NCBI RefSeq assembly: GCF_003269425.1
Contig: NZ_CP030104.1
Coordinates: 1,793,501 to 1,857,500, forward strand
Length of the DNA: 64,000 nucleotides
Direction: 5' to 3'
Source: Flagellimonas maritima
GTDB taxonomy: Bacteria; Bacteroidota; Bacteroidia; Flavobacteriales; Flavobacteriaceae
The position numbers and the translations under genes were made by a program. Below, in pieces: positions 35,630 through 44,107 of the stretch. Positions within the stretch are counted from its first letter, which is position 1. Each line of letters starts with the position of its first letter. The notes under the pieces were generated by a model. It saw only the letters and a list, made by a program, of their open reading frames with translations, made no database searches and was not told the origin of the DNA.

Positions 35630-37825
35630 ATGTATTACAAGAAACCTACTTACAGTTATGGATTAATTTCATCCCTTATCTTTTCTTTATTTGGATTTCT
35701 GACTGTCTATGGGCAGTCAGAAACCAAAAAGGAATTGATTCGAATTAATTCGAACCAATATGAAATGCGTTCTTTTGTATCAGAGTTGGAAGCCGACCTA
35801 CAATCTAAGGAAGCCAAAATAAACCAAGTATTAAAAACAAAGGGTTGGAAAAAAACTGAAAAGTTAAAAGATGGTTCTATTGTAGAGTTAAAGGATATTG
35901 GAACAGATGGAACACCTCTTTATTATACTACTCTAAATGACCCTTCAAAACAAGTATCAAGGGCAAATGCACTTTACTCAGATGGACTTTTAGATTTAGG
36001 TCTTGATGGGAATGGCCTTCAAGTAGGCGTTTGGGATGCTGGCGTGGCACTTACCACACACCAAGAATTTGATACCCGTGCAAAGAGTGGGGATGGTACT
36101 ACAGAAGTAAGTTCACATGCAACTTTGGTAACTGGAAATCTAATTTCTTCAGGAGTAAAACCAAATGCCAAGGGTGTTGCCTATGGCGCACAAGTCTTAT
36201 CCCATAACTGGACAAAAGATAAAATAGAAGTTGCCGAGGCTGCTGCCAACGGATTACTTTTAAGCAACCATTCTTATGGAATAAAGTCGGACCGTGTACC
36301 GGACTGGTATTTTGGATCATATATCAAGACTTCTAAGGATTGGGACAAGATAATGCATAACGCCCCCTATTATTTAATGGTTACGGCTGCGGGGAATGCA
36401 CAAAAATCTTTTGATAATGAATCTCCAAATTTTGGTAAAACGGCTGATGGATTTGATCTGTTACTTGGATTTGCTACTTCTAAAAATGGACTTACCATTG
36501 CAGGGGCAAATACCAAAATAGGTAATAAGGGAGAATTGAAAGAAGCAAGAGTTGCAAGTTACAGTAGTTTAGGACCTGTTGATGATGGTAGAATAAAACC
36601 GGATTTAGCTGGTGACGGATCTTCAATTTTTTCTACAAATTCCACTACGAACACAAGTTATGATACTTCTGCCGGAACATCTATGGCAGCTCCTGGAGTA
36701 ACAGGTTCTTTGTTACTATTACAACAATACCATGAGGAACTGTATGGCGATTATATGAAAGCAGCTACCCTTAAAGGACTTGCACTTCATACTGCAGATG
36801 ATGTAGATTCGCAAGGACCTGACTATAAAATGGGTTGGGGCGTTATGAACGCAAAGGCTGCTGCCGTAACATTGCAAAATAAAGGGTATAGTACACTTGT
36901 AGATGAAGAAACTCTTTTAGAGGACACAACTTTTTCAATAACTGTTAATGCCAATGGAACAGAAAATTTGATGGCTTCAATCTCTTGGACGGACGCTGAA
37001 GGAGAATATATCAATAGAGGGGATTTAAACAATATGACACCAGCTTTGGTAAATGATTTGGATATTAGAATCACAAAAAATGGAAAAACCTACTTTCCAT
37101 GGAAATTGAACCCGAAGAAAGCAAGCAGTGCAGCTACAAAAGGTGATAATTTGGTAGATCCCTTTGAAAGAGTTGAAGTTGAAAATGCCAAAGGTGAATA
37201 TACAATCACCGTTACACATAAAGGAAGATTGAAAAATGGATTTCAGGATTTTTCCCTTATCGTTTCTGGAGCCCAGATATCAAAATGTAGTATTGATGCA
37301 CCTTCTAACATAGGTTTACTTTTATCATCTACAAACAGTTCAACAATTTCTTGGTCAGATGCAGAGGAGACGCTTTATGAGATTCAGTATAAAAAGTTCA
37401 ACGGCGACAATTGGAAAAGTGAATTTGTTTGGGAGAACAACTTTGAGATTACTGACTTGGAAGCTGGTATTGTTTATGAAGCTAGAGTTCGCTCTATCTG
37501 TACGGAGAACATGCTTTCCGATTTTTCTGAGACAATCAGTTTTGAATTCAATGGTTACGAAACAGAGCTATATGCTTATGAGCCTTTTGGGTTTGGCGAA
37601 AGCTTGAAAATAATGGTATATCCCAATCCAGCAACGGAATGGATAAAAGTAGAGGCAGAACTTTCAAAAGATGCGGTTTATTCTATAGTTACTACTTTGG
37701 GTAACACCCTTAGAAAGGGTAGTGCTATAGAAAGTATCGATGTTTCTGATCTAGCCTCTGGTCTATATATACTAATGGTGGAAGATCACTCTGGAATGAA
37801 AAGCACCAAATTCTATAAAGATTAA
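35630..37825 (+). CDS. Secreted subtilisin-like protease with type IX sorting domain
   Basis: S8-family serine protease exported by Sec and then the type IX secretion system. Signal peptide to about residue 29 (LISSLIFSLFGFLTVYGQ). Catalytic triad: Asp 136 in GVWDAGV, His 163 in VSSHATLVTG, Ser 351 in SAGTSMAAPGVTG; oxyanion Asn 256 in VTAAGN. A beta-sandwich domain follows (TFSITVNANGTENLMASISW), then a fibronectin III-like domain (~550-640). The C-terminal ~80 residues starting IMVYPNPATEWIKVEAE are a type A T9SS sorting signal. Starts at 35630 because this gives the signal peptide at the N-terminus. Confidence 0.9.
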   Translation: MYYKKPTYSYGLISSLIFSLFGFLTVYGQSETKKELIRINSNQYEMRSFVSELEADLQSKEAKINQVLKTKGWKKTEKLKDGSIVELKDIGTDGTPLYYTTLNDPSKQVSRANALYSDGLLDLGLDGNGLQVGVWDAGVALTTHQEFDTRAKSGDGTTEVSSHATLVTGNLISSGVKPNAKGVAYGAQVLSHNWTKDKIEVAEAAANGLLLSNHSYGIKSDRVPDWYFGSYIKTSKDWDKIMHNAPYYLMVTAAGNAQKSFDNESPNFGKTADGFDLLLGFATSKNGLTIAGANTKIGNKGELKEARVASYSSLGPVDDGRIKPDLAGDGSSIFSTNSTTNTSYDTSAGTSMAAPGVTGSLLLLQQYHEELYGDYMKAATLKGLALHTADDVDSQGPDYKMGWGVMNAKAAAVTLQNKGYSTLVDEETLLEDTTFSITVNANGTENLMASISWTDAEGEYINRGDLNNMTPALVNDLDIRITKNGKTYFPWKLNPKKASSAATKGDNLVDPFERVEVENAKGEYTITVTHKGRLKNGFQDFSLIVSGAQISKCSIDAPSNIGLLLSSTNSSTISWSDAEETLYEIQYKKFNGDNWKSEFVWENNFEITDLEAGIVYEARVRSICTENMLSDFSETISFEFNGYETELYAYEPFGFGESLKIMVYPNPATEWIKVEAELSKDAVYSIVTTLGNTLRKGSAIESIDVSDLASGLYILMVEDHSGMKSTKFYKD

Positions 37826-37921
37826 AAGCTCTATATATGTATTTACTAAAAACAGGAGGTATCGTTTCAAACAAGTTTGGGAAATTGAATTTTTCAAAAA
37901 AAACCTTGCTTCACCTTGCCG

Positions 37922-38635
37922 TTATACTTTTTTGATTTCATCTCGTCCCAACAATTCTTCATTCCGCAATTTCAGAAAAACTTGTGCGGTTGTAATCACA
38001 TCCAGTTCACAATAAGAAACAATTCTGTCCAGATTATTTTCATTATAATAAACGTCTTTTACCATACTGCCGTCCATATCCTCTTTTGGTGAAGGAATGC
38101 CCAATACATGAGCTAAAAGTTTTAAAGAAGTGTAGTGCTTGTAATCTCCAAACTTCCATAGCTCCATAGTATCCAAATGTGGTACATCCCAAGGTTTCTT
38201 TCCGAACAGATCTAATTTATAGGGGAGATTCATCCCATTGATGACCATGCGGCGAGCAATGTATGGAAAATCGAATTCCTTACCATTGTGGGCACACAAA
38301 AGATGCTTAGCTAGATTAAAATGTTCTTGGAGCAGTTGTTTAAATTGTTTTAGCAACCGGGTTTCTTCACCGGAAAAGGACGTGACCCTAAAATTGCGCT
38401 CATTATCTTTTAAGGTAAAATATCCAACGGAAATACATACTACTTTCCCAAATTCCGCCCAAATTCCTGCACGTTCGTAGAAATCTTCAGCAGTTATTTC
38501 GTTTTTTCTTTGATATTGGGATTTTTGTTCCCAGAGCATTTGGGAATTCTCATCTAAGTCTGCAAAGCTCGGTCTTTGGGGTACGGTCTCAATATCCAAA
38601 AATAGGATATGTTCTAGGTTAAGTTTATAAAGCAT
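37922..38635 (-). CDS. PolB-like 3'-5' exonuclease (DNA_pol_B_exo2 type)
   Basis: Ribonuclease H-fold DEDD exonuclease of 237 residues. Exo I is ILFLDIETVPQ (Asp 14, Glu 16), Exo II is LCAHNGKEFDFPYIARR, and Exo III is VSYCELDVITTAQVF with YCELD. LDTMELWKFGDYKHYTSLKL is a family segment. No polymerase domain is attached, so it is a free-standing proofreading-like or RNA/DNA-trimming enzyme. Role unknown. Confidence 0.82.
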   Translation of the reverse strand: MLYKLNLEHILFLDIETVPQRPSFADLDENSQMLWEQKSQYQRKNEITAEDFYERAGIWAEFGKVVCISVGYFTLKDNERNFRVTSFSGEETRLLKQFKQLLQEHFNLAKHLLCAHNGKEFDFPYIARRMVINGMNLPYKLDLFGKKPWDVPHLDTMELWKFGDYKHYTSLKLLAHVLGIPSPKEDMDGSMVKDVYYNENNLDRIVSYCELDVITTAQVFLKLRNEELLGRDEIKKV

Positions 38636-38767
38636 TGTTCTAAGTAAGTAAAATCTGTAGGAAAGATAAATATTTTAGGATTAATCGATAACTGGTAAAA
38701 GAAATTGATTAAGTGAAACGTTTTAAAATAAGATGAATTTTTCAAAATATAACCCTAATCTATCTAT

Positions 38768-39580
38768 ATGAATTCCCCAAACCTTAACTGTCCCGATAGA
38801 ATTTTAAAATATTTACCCATATTGATTTTGTTGGCTTATACTGTTTCCTGTTCAGATTCTTCCAATGATGATATGCAAACCGAAAGTGAATTAGCCAAAG
38901 AAGAAGGTTCCGGAGAATCAGAAACACCAACAGCGCCCAGTAGTGAATGTTCGGACGCCGGCAATTTTGTTTTCAATGAAAAAGATGGGTTGGTAAACGT
39001 TGAATTTGAAGATGCCGAGTTTTCTGGAGATTGGGAATTGAAAAGCTCAGATGTAGATCATACCGGCAAAGGGTATATGGTTTGGACAGGAAATCAATCT
39101 TTGGGACAACCAGGAAATGGGCTGACAACTTTTAAAATCAATATCTCCTCTACAGGAACATATCAGTTTTTATGGAGGTCTGCTGTTACCCAAGGGAATA
39201 GCGGCAGTGACCATAACGATACTTGGCTTCGCTTTGATGACGCGGACAATTTCTTTGGTGAAAAGGGCAATGGCAGTATCGTATACCCGGCAGATAGAGA
39301 CAAATTGCCAACTCCCGAAGGTTCAAGTAAAGATGGCTGGTTTAAAATTTATAGAAGCGGAAACGATTTAGGGTTCAAATGGCAATCATCCACTTCGGAT
39401 AACGATGCACACGATATCTATGTGCAATTTGACAGTCCGGGAATCTACACTATGGAAATATCAGCACGTTCTTCAGGTCATGCCATCGATAAATTTGTAC
39501 TTTTCAATGAATCATCTACCAAAAATCAGGCGATTGAAAGTGCAAATGCTATGAGCGAGATTACTTGCGGAAATCAATAA
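38768..39580 (+). CDS. Lipoprotein with carbohydrate-binding-like beta-sandwich
   Basis: A 270-residue lipoprotein; a somewhat long n-region precedes the hydrophobic stretch KYLPILILLAYTVSC (Cys 28). An acidic low-complexity linker (~30-60) leads to a beta-rich domain with VNVEFEDAEFSGDWEL, GTYQFLWRSAVTQG, DTWLRFDD and YTMEISARSSGHAIDKFVLF. The pattern resembles C-terminal carbohydrate-binding domains found on GH115-type and related polysaccharide enzymes. No catalytic domain is present. Binding of a glycan is an inference. Confidence 0.6.
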   Translation: MNSPNLNCPDRILKYLPILILLAYTVSCSDSSNDDMQTESELAKEEGSGESETPTAPSSECSDAGNFVFNEKDGLVNVEFEDAEFSGDWELKSSDVDHTGKGYMVWTGNQSLGQPGNGLTTFKINISSTGTYQFLWRSAVTQGNSGSDHNDTWLRFDDADNFFGEKGNGSIVYPADRDKLPTPEGSSKDGWFKIYRSGNDLGFKWQSSTSDNDAHDIYVQFDSPGIYTMEISARSSGHAIDKFVLFNESSTKNQAIESANAMSEITCGNQ

Positions 39581-39587
39581 AAGCGTT

Positions 39588-40058
39588 CTAAAATAAAGAG
39601 GTCTGTTTTACAGGACTTTCGTGTTCCAACAACCATTTCTTTCGATGTAGCCCACCTGCATAGCCAACCAGATCACCGTTGCTTCCAATTACGCGGTGAC
39701 AGGGAATTACGATCCATAACGGATTTTTACCATTTGCCGAGGCCACTGCGCGAATCGCCTTTACATCGCCCAGAGAGTTGGATAGTTCTAAATAAGAAAC
39801 TGTTTTGCCAAATGGGATTTTTATCAGTGCGTTCCATACTTTTTTTTGAAAATCGGTCCCGTTCGGGTTCAATTTGAGGTCAAATTTTTTTCGACTTCCT
39901 TCAAAGTATTCCTCAAATTGATAAATAACATCCTCTAAAACTTCTGGGACTATACCAATTGGTTTTTCTTCTTCCAAAATGGAGATGGATGCCAATCCAT
40001 TTTCATCTCCATGGAATTCTGCCAAGCCTATAGATGTTTGTAAATAAGCTACTTCCAT
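39588..40058 (-). CDS. ogt: Methylated-DNA--protein-cysteine methyltransferase
   Basis: Suicide repair protein removing O6-methyl groups from guanine. The 156-residue protein has KIPFGKTVSYLELSNSLGD, RAVASANGKNPLWIVIPCHR with the acceptor Cys in PCHRVIG, and GYAGGLHRKKWLLEHE. No Ada N-terminal domain, so it is the constitutive Ogt type. Its start overlaps the stop of the CNNM-domain gene by 1 base. Confidence 0.93.
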   Translation of the reverse strand: MEVAYLQTSIGLAEFHGDENGLASISILEEEKPIGIVPEVLEDVIYQFEEYFEGSRKKFDLKLNPNGTDFQKKVWNALIKIPFGKTVSYLELSNSLGDVKAIRAVASANGKNPLWIVIPCHRVIGSNGDLVGYAGGLHRKKWLLEHESPVKQTSLF

Positions 40059-41179
40059 TAATCCACCTCATTTTTTCCTTCAATTATTCCTAAACGCTTT
40101 GCTCTATTTTCCCAGTTTCTTCTGGCCAGAACTTGAAGGTCCTCAACGTTATCGCTTTCATCCATAATCTCAAGCCCCAATAAAGTTTCGATTACATCTT
40201 CCATAGTAACAATTCCACTTACAGAACCATACTCGTCCACTACTAGGGAAACGTGTTCTCTTTTTTCTATGAACTTTTCAAATAGTTCTGGAATGGGTTT
40301 GGATCTATCGCTAACCAAAATTTCTCTTTTTAAGGTTTCGAGGGTTTCATTGCCTTTTTCGGCAATAATGGTTTCCATTAATTCGTCTTTGAGAAAATAA
40401 CCCGTTATATTATCCATACGGTCTTTGTAAAGTGGAATACGTGAAAACCGTAACGGTCTGTTCGATTCAAAGAAATCTTGAATAGTAGTTTCTTCAGAGG
40501 CAATTTTCATTACGGCCCTTGGTGTCATAACATCCTTGGCAAGGATTTCATCGAACTTTAATAAATTTTTAATAACAGTCGATTCAGATTCCTGAAAAAC
40601 CCCTTCTTCATGGGCAATATCCGTCATTGCAGTAAAATCTTCCCTGCTCAATATACTGCCATGGGGACCTTTTTTCCCGATTAGTTTGGTAAATAATTGT
40701 AATAACCATAGCAAACCTGTCCATTTTAATACGAATACCATTGCATTCAATGCTTTTGAGGTAAAATTGGCCAATCGTTTCCAATAGGTGGCCCCAATCG
40801 TTTTTGGAATTATCTCGGACGCGACCAAAATCAGGATTGTCATTGCCGTGGATACGAGACCGACCATGAGATCCTCCGTAAATTCAATACCTAGAATGCT
40901 ACGTGTTGATGTACCATAAGATTCCACATAGGCAACTTTTGCCTGTACCCCTACAAGGATTGCACCTACGGTATGCGCAATGGTGTTGAGGGTCAAAATG
41001 GCAATCAGGGGTTTGTCCACATCCTTTTTCAGCTTTTCGAGTTCGATGGCATACTCCTTGCCTTCCTGTTTTTTGACATTGATAAAAGTTGGCGTAATGC
41101 TTAGCAAGACGGCTTCTAGGATGGAGCACAGAAATGAAAAGAAGATAGAGATAAAAGCGTAAAATAAAAGAAGTCCCAT
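40058..41179 (-). CDS. CNNM/DUF21 transporter with CBS domains (CorC/HlyC-like)
   Basis: Membrane protein of 373 residues. The N-terminal CNNM (DUF21) domain has about four hydrophobic helices, with FLCSILEAVLLSITPTFIN and IPKTIGATYWKRLA. A CBS pair follows (VMTPRAVMKIASEE, FSRIPLYKDRMDNITGYF, HVSLVVDEYGSVSGIVTMED). The C-terminus is short, lacking a full CorC_HlyC domain. Family members export or sense Mg2+ and other divalent ions. Part of a minus-strand run with the serine hydrolase and ogt. Confidence 0.85.
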   Translation of the reverse strand: MGLLLFYAFISIFFSFLCSILEAVLLSITPTFINVKKQEGKEYAIELEKLKKDVDKPLIAILTLNTIAHTVGAILVGVQAKVAYVESYGTSTRSILGIEFTEDLMVGLVSTAMTILILVASEIIPKTIGATYWKRLANFTSKALNAMVFVLKWTGLLWLLQLFTKLIGKKGPHGSILSREDFTAMTDIAHEEGVFQESESTVIKNLLKFDEILAKDVMTPRAVMKIASEETTIQDFFESNRPLRFSRIPLYKDRMDNITGYFLKDELMETIIAEKGNETLETLKREILVSDRSKPIPELFEKFIEKREHVSLVVDEYGSVSGIVTMEDVIETLLGLEIMDESDNVEDLQVLARRNWENRAKRLGIIEGKNEVD

Positions 41180-41217
41180 TGGTTATGTCTAGAAGCACCA
41201 AGATAATGAATACCTAT

Positions 41218-42525
41218 CTATTTCTTTACCTCATTCGGTAAGAAGGCTTTATAAAAAACATCTTGTAAAGCTACCCTAATCTTTAAATCGTATAGATTTC
41301 GGTGGTCTCTAGTAGGATAAACACGATTGGAAAGAAAAATAAACGTCATTTGATTTTCTGGGTCGGCCCACGCAAAAGTCCCCGTAAACCCTGAGTGTCC
41401 AAAACTTGTTTGGCTCGCCAAAGGGGATGGATATGCATCTTTTAGGCTAAGGGTGTCATTACCGAGCAAAGGCTTATCAAAACCCAATCCCCTTCGGTTT
41501 TCGTTCTCGGGGAACTGGACTTTTGTAAATTCCTCAATGGTCTTTTTGGAAATAAACTGTTTTCCATCATAAAGCCCATAATTTTGATACATCAGCATCA
41601 TTTTTGCCAAATCATCAGCAGTACCAAACAACCCTGCGTTACCTGAAACACCGCCCATTAGGGATGCATTCTCGTCATGAACCCAGCCCTGTACAAAGGC
41701 TTTTCTAAAAAGGGTGTCATTTTCTGTTGGAACAATTTTATTGGGAAATTCCTTTAATTTTGGATTGAAGCCCAGCGTATAACATCCCAATGGAAAATAA
41801 AATGTTTTCTTCAAATAGTTTTCGTAGGTAGTTCCCGTAAGTTGTGAAATCAGCTCAGGGAAAATAAGAAATGTAAGCCCTGAATATTTATAGACTTTAT
41901 CATTAGATACTTTTGAGCGATTAATGATGCGGTACATTTTTCGTTGAAATCGATTTTTAATATAGAGTCCTTTATAAACTTGGTTTTGAAATCGCGCATT
42001 TGGTTTTTCTTTAACAAAGCGTTTTTTTAGTTCGCCATTTTTAATAACCTTTCCCAAAAAAACAATGTAGGGAACCAGACCTGCCTGATGGCTCAATATT
42101 TGCCTTAGGGTAATATCCTTTTTGTTTTTTCTTTTGCCCCAAGGCTTCCAATAGGTTCTGAATGGGACATCCAAATCGAGTTTTCCATCATCCACTAGTT
42201 TCATAAGGGCAGGCAACGGACCTAAAATTTTGGTAACGGAGGCCAAATCGTATAAATCCGTCAACCCTACTTTTTGAATACTATCGTAGGTATGATATCC
42301 GTAGGCTTTATGAAACACTATTTTGTTGTCTTTGGCAACCAACAACTGTGCTCCTGGAAAAGCATGATTTTGTATGCCGTTGGTGATTATTGAATCGACC
42401 TGAAGCTCAATCTTTGTTTTGTCAAAATTAAATCCATTTGGCGAGTTCTTTTCTACAGATTGTTGTGGAAGTAGTAGCTGCGCAAACAATAGGAGTGGAA
42501 CAATGATCAAAACTAATTTTTTCAT
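41218..42525 (-). CDS. Exported serine hydrolase, class C beta-lactamase fold
   Basis: Penicillin-binding-protein/beta-lactamase-fold hydrolase of 435 residues with signal peptide (KKLVLIIVPLLLFAQLLLPQ). SxxK is SVTK (Ser 96, Lys 99) in DLASVTKILG. The second motif is YSG in YKYSGLTF, where most relatives have YSN. The third is HSG in FGHSGFTG. These could be esterases, D-aminopeptidases or peptidoglycan enzymes; a true beta-lactamase role is unlikely. Lies 21 bases after hemB and is likely co-transcribed. Confidence 0.8.
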   Translation of the reverse strand: MKKLVLIIVPLLLFAQLLLPQQSVEKNSPNGFNFDKTKIELQVDSIITNGIQNHAFPGAQLLVAKDNKIVFHKAYGYHTYDSIQKVGLTDLYDLASVTKILGPLPALMKLVDDGKLDLDVPFRTYWKPWGKRKNKKDITLRQILSHQAGLVPYIVFLGKVIKNGELKKRFVKEKPNARFQNQVYKGLYIKNRFQRKMYRIINRSKVSNDKVYKYSGLTFLIFPELISQLTGTTYENYLKKTFYFPLGCYTLGFNPKLKEFPNKIVPTENDTLFRKAFVQGWVHDENASLMGGVSGNAGLFGTADDLAKMMLMYQNYGLYDGKQFISKKTIEEFTKVQFPENENRRGLGFDKPLLGNDTLSLKDAYPSPLASQTSFGHSGFTGTFAWADPENQMTFIFLSNRVYPTRDHRNLYDLKIRVALQDVFYKAFLPNEVKK

Positions 42526-42546
42526 AGTATAATCTCTTCAAAAAGA

Positions 42547-43536
42547 TTAGCTGATTGTTCTGACAAAGTCTTTTGCAAAATAACTGGCAATAATGTTAGC
42601 ACCCGCTCTTTTGATAGCGGTTAGTTGTTCCAACATCACCGCATCATGATCTAACCAACCTTTTTCCGAAGCCGCTTTTAGCATGGCATATTCACCTGAA
42701 ACCTGATAGACGGCAACTGGGACATCAACTTCATTCTTAATTTCACGGACAATGTCCAAATAGCAAAGTCCAGGTTTGATCATAACAATATCGGCTCCTT
42801 CATCAATATCCATTTGGGTTTCCTTGAGAGCCTCGAACCGGTTGGCATAATCCATCTGATACGTTTTTTTATCTTTTGGTACGTTGGCGATATCCACGGG
42901 AGCTGAATCCAAAGCATCTCTAAATGGCCCATAAAAAGCACTTGCATATTTGGCAGAATAACTCATGATTCCCGTATTTTGAAACCCTTCGTTTTCCAGC
43001 GCTTCTCGAATGGTGAGTATACGACCATCCATCATGTCGCTGGGAGCAACAAAATCGGCACCAGCTTTCGCATGTGAAACACTCATTTCCGCTAAAACCT
43101 CTGAAGTTTCATCGTTCAAAATTTGCCTATCGGCAACAATGCCATCGTGCCCATAGGAAGAGAAGGGGTCTAGGGCGACATCGGTCATGACCAACATTTC
43201 TGGACAGGCATTTTTTACGGCTTTGATAGCGCGTTGCATCAGTCCTTCAGGATTTAAGGCTTCCGTACCTTTGTTGTCCTTCAAATCATCTGGTACTTTC
43301 ACAAAAAGTAACACTGCGCGTAGCCCCATTTGCCAAAGTTCCTTTACTTCTTTTTCAAGATTGTCCAGACTCAAACGATAATAGTTTGGCATTGAAGGAA
43401 TCTCTTCTTTTACGTGCTTTCCTCCAACCAGAAATAATGGTACTAGAAAATCATCTGGTGTAACAATAGTTTCCCTAACCAATCTTCGTATGGATTCCGA
43501 TGTGCGTAGTCTTCTGTTGCGTATGAGTGGGTACAT
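42547..43536 (-). CDS. hemB: Porphobilinogen synthase (delta-aminolevulinate dehydratase)
   Basis: Condenses two 5-aminolevulinate molecules to porphobilinogen. The 329-residue TIM barrel shows PLIRNRRLRTSESIRRLVRE at the N-terminal arm, the metal region VALDPFSSYGHDGIV, SYSAKYASAFYGPFRDAL with a Schiff-base Lys, and DIVMIKPGLCYLDIV with the second. The Cys-rich zinc motif is replaced by an Asp-type segment (DVALDPFSSYGHDG), suggesting the Mg-type enzyme. Separated from hemF by a heptamer array and a broken four-helix-bundle gene. Confidence 0.95.
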   Translation of the reverse strand: MYPLIRNRRLRTSESIRRLVRETIVTPDDFLVPLFLVGGKHVKEEIPSMPNYYRLSLDNLEKEVKELWQMGLRAVLLFVKVPDDLKDNKGTEALNPEGLMQRAIKAVKNACPEMLVMTDVALDPFSSYGHDGIVADRQILNDETSEVLAEMSVSHAKAGADFVAPSDMMDGRILTIREALENEGFQNTGIMSYSAKYASAFYGPFRDALDSAPVDIANVPKDKKTYQMDYANRFEALKETQMDIDEGADIVMIKPGLCYLDIVREIKNEVDVPVAVYQVSGEYAMLKAASEKGWLDHDAVMLEQLTAIKRAGANIIASYFAKDFVRTIS

Positions 43537-43542
43537 ATTTTT

Positions 43543-43647
43543 AGTTCTAAGTTCTAAGTTCTGAGTTCTGGGTTCTGGGTTCTGGGTTCTGGGTTCTGGG
43601 TTTTTGGTCTTTGGTTCTTGGTTCTTGGTTCTTGGTTCTTGGTTCTG
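43543..43647. repeat. Fifteen-unit heptamer array (AGTTCTA to GGTTCTT series)
   Basis: Fifteen consecutive heptamers in perfect register: AGTTCTA x2, AGTTCTG x2, GGTTCTG x4, GGTTTTT, GGTCTTT, GGTTCTT x4, GGTTCTG. The gradual drift from one end to the other is the pattern expected from repeated local duplication plus point mutation. The array starts 7 bases upstream of the hemB start codon, so it forms the hemB leader. Confidence 0.92.
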
Positions 43648-43664
43648 AAAGTTATATGTTTTTG

Positions 43665-43692
43665 TTTTAAGCTGTAAGCGTTTAGTTGAAAG
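43665..43692. repeat. Heptamer array at 3' side of broken four-helix-bundle gene
   Basis: TTTTAAG, CTGTAAG, CGTTTAG and TTGAAAG end exactly at the stop codon of the gene. In reverse complement they match the array on its other side (44065-44099). Confidence 0.6.
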
Positions 43693-44057
43693 TCAGTGTC
43701 TAGAATGTTTTTTGATAGTTTTTATAAGTGCTGCCAACATTTTTTTGATTTCATCTATTTCCATTAATAAGTCTTCAGCTTTCTTAGAGTCGATAAGACC
43801 GAGTTCTTTTGAAACTAAAATAAGGTAATCCAATTCATGCGCAGAGCCAGATGAAATATATAAAAATCGAATCAGTTCTTTCTGCGTTTCCCTACCACAA
43901 CCTTCGGCGATGTTGGTTGGAATTGAAACGGATGCCCTATTCATTTCGAAACCAATCCAAATTGCTTAGATTTAGGATATTGTTCAGTTACTTTGTAAAT
44001 TTTAAGAACTAAGCTATGGGAACGTTGCCACATTTTGTAGTTTTTATAATTCACCAT
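43693..44057 (-). pseudogene. Frameshifted four-helix-bundle protein (S23/IVP family), second copy
   Basis: Same family as the ORF at 24071 but clearly divergent in sequence. ATG at 44057 gives NYKNYKMWQRSHSLVLKIYK and then KSKQFGLVSK, and stops. One base overlapping, the next frame continues MNRASVSIPTNIAEGCGRET and then IRFLYISSGSAHELDYLILV to 43693. Adding one base at about 43945 restores SQMNRASVS, the standard family sequence, so this is a single-base deletion. Bracketed by inverted heptamer arrays and located between hemF and hemB. Translation of an 83-residue C-terminal fragment from 43944 is possible. Confidence 0.75.
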
Positions 44058-44064
44058 AGCTCGT

Positions 44065-44099
44065 AAAACTTAAAACTTTTCACTTAAAGCTTAAAACTA
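44065..44099. repeat. Heptamer array at 5' side of broken four-helix-bundle gene
   Basis: AAAACTT x2, TTCACTT, AAAGCTT and AAAACTA in strict 7-base register. CACTTAAAGCTTAAAAC (44081-44097) is an imperfect inverted match to GTTTTAAGCTGTAAGCG (43664-43680). Confidence 0.7.
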
Positions 44100-44107
44100 A
44101 TCATAAT

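Noticed and set aside
41218..42525. Antibiotic-resistance beta-lactamase
   Set aside because: The fold is shared with esterases and peptidases; the second motif is YSG and the size and context do not fit a true beta-lactamase.
43543..43647. CRISPR-like repeat array
   Set aside because: Units are 7 bases with no spacers and no cas genes nearby; it is a tandem array.
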